DNA of 5,439 bases from the NCBI GenBank assembly GCA_034189085.1, contig JAXHVH010000063.1, positions 1 to 5,439 of the forward strand, written 5' to 3'. Shown here one piece after another: positions 5,157 to 5,439 of the stretch (its first letter is position 1; each line of letters starts with the position of its first letter). The notes under the pieces were generated by a model, which saw only the letters and a list, made by a program, of their open reading frames with translations, ran no database searches and was not told where the DNA came from. Origin of the DNA: M55B129 sp034189085. GTDB taxonomy: Bacteria; Bacillota; Dethiobacteria; DTU022. The translations under genes were made by a program, and so were the position numbers.

Positions 5157-5439
5157 ATGGCGAAAAAAAAGAAGCCTGATTCACAAGCAGAGATTGGCCT
5201 GAGCGATGAGGCTTACAACTCTCCTGAAACAGAGATGACAGAGGAAGGTTTTCCTATAGTCGGCATCGGTTCTTCTGCCGGCGGGTTGGAGGCTTTGGAA
5301 CTCCTTCTGAAAAATATTCCCAACGACAGCGGCATGGCCTTTATTATTGTTCAACACCTTGATCCAACACGTAAAGATCTAATGGTAGAGCTGCTTCAGC
5401 GAGTCACCACTTTGCAGGTTATTCAGGTCATGGAACGAA
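5157..5439 (+). CDS. CheB-type methylesterase domain protein, probable CheB-CheR hybrid (3' end outside window)
   Basis: ATG at 5157, six bases after GGAGAG (5145-5150), opens a frame that continues to the window edge (94 codons seen). A lysine-rich, acidic, probably disordered start (residues 1-31, MAKKKKPDSQAE) leads straight into a CheB C-terminal domain. FPIVGIGSSAGGLEALELLL carries the nucleophile Ser40 in the G-x-S-x-G-G turn, and MAFIIVQHLDPTRKDLMVEL carries His67 of the Ser-His-Asp triad. The Asp lies beyond the window. CheB hydrolyses glutamyl methyl esters on chemoreceptors in the cytoplasm. There is no receiver domain before the catalytic domain, unlike classical CheB. The short charged start is typical of large fused proteins with CheB, CheR, PAS and sometimes histidine-kinase parts, where methylation and demethylation are combined. 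The fusion is inferred from the N-terminal layout because only this end is visible. It appears intact so far. Confidence 0.9.
   Translation, partial: MAKKKKPDSQAEIGLSDEAYNSPETEMTEEGFPIVGIGSSAGGLEALELLLKNIPNDSGMAFIIVQHLDPTRKDLMVELLQRVTTLQVIQVMER

Noticed and set aside
1..5439. CRISPR array, tRNA or rRNA gene, or complete insertion sequence
   Set aside because: No regularly spaced direct repeats, cloverleaf-like sequence, rRNA segment or transposase was seen on either strand.

Overview
The window looks like chromosomal DNA of an anaerobic, Gram-positive-type bacterium, probably a clostridial or syntrophic Firmicute. This is inferred from strong purine-rich Shine-Dalgarno sites, a classical intrinsic terminator, AT-rich intergenic DNA with TATAAT-like boxes, and families common in strict anaerobes (C_GCAxxG_C_C redox protein, FixC/geranylgeranyl-reductase-like flavoprotein, small zinc ribbons). 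No marker fixes the genus.

Layout, left to right. (1) 1-83 is the 3' end of an unidentified + strand gene. It is followed immediately by a degraded C-terminal remnant of a GNAT acetyltransferase (84-267). (2) 369-1115 encodes an intact SIMPL-domain (DUF541) lipoprotein on the + strand, closed by a strong intrinsic terminator (1141-1178). (3) 1199-1328 is a 130-bp segment bounded by near-perfect inverted repeats and looks like a small non-autonomous mobile element. (4) On the - strand lie a 59-residue secreted peptide (1370-1549), a leucine-carboxyl-methyltransferase-type methyltransferase interrupted by an in-frame UGA (1771-2643), and a 45-residue zinc-ribbon microprotein (2840-2977) with its own predicted promoter. 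(5) Back on the + strand are a FixC/geranylgeranyl-reductase-like flavoprotein (3444-4509) broken by an in-frame UGA and a +1 frameshift, then a 5'-truncated C_GCAxxG_C_C redox protein (4536-4835). (6) After a 321-bp leader with an extended -10 promoter, a CheB-type methylesterase lacking a receiver domain begins at 5157 and runs off the window. It is probably the start of a CheB-CheR-PAS hybrid.

The main message is decay. Four protein genes in 5.4 kb carry lesions: two in-frame UGA codons, two homopolymer indels and two 5' truncations. The SIMPL lipoprotein, the two microproteins and the visible cheB part look sound. The truncations cannot be sequencing errors. The UGA codons and homopolymer indels could be, so the raw reads matter. 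I see no convincing new multi-gene system. The least explained items are the inverted-repeat element, the secreted acidic peptide, a start-less cysteine-rich reading frame, and the paired UGA codons in a shared CTGAAT context.
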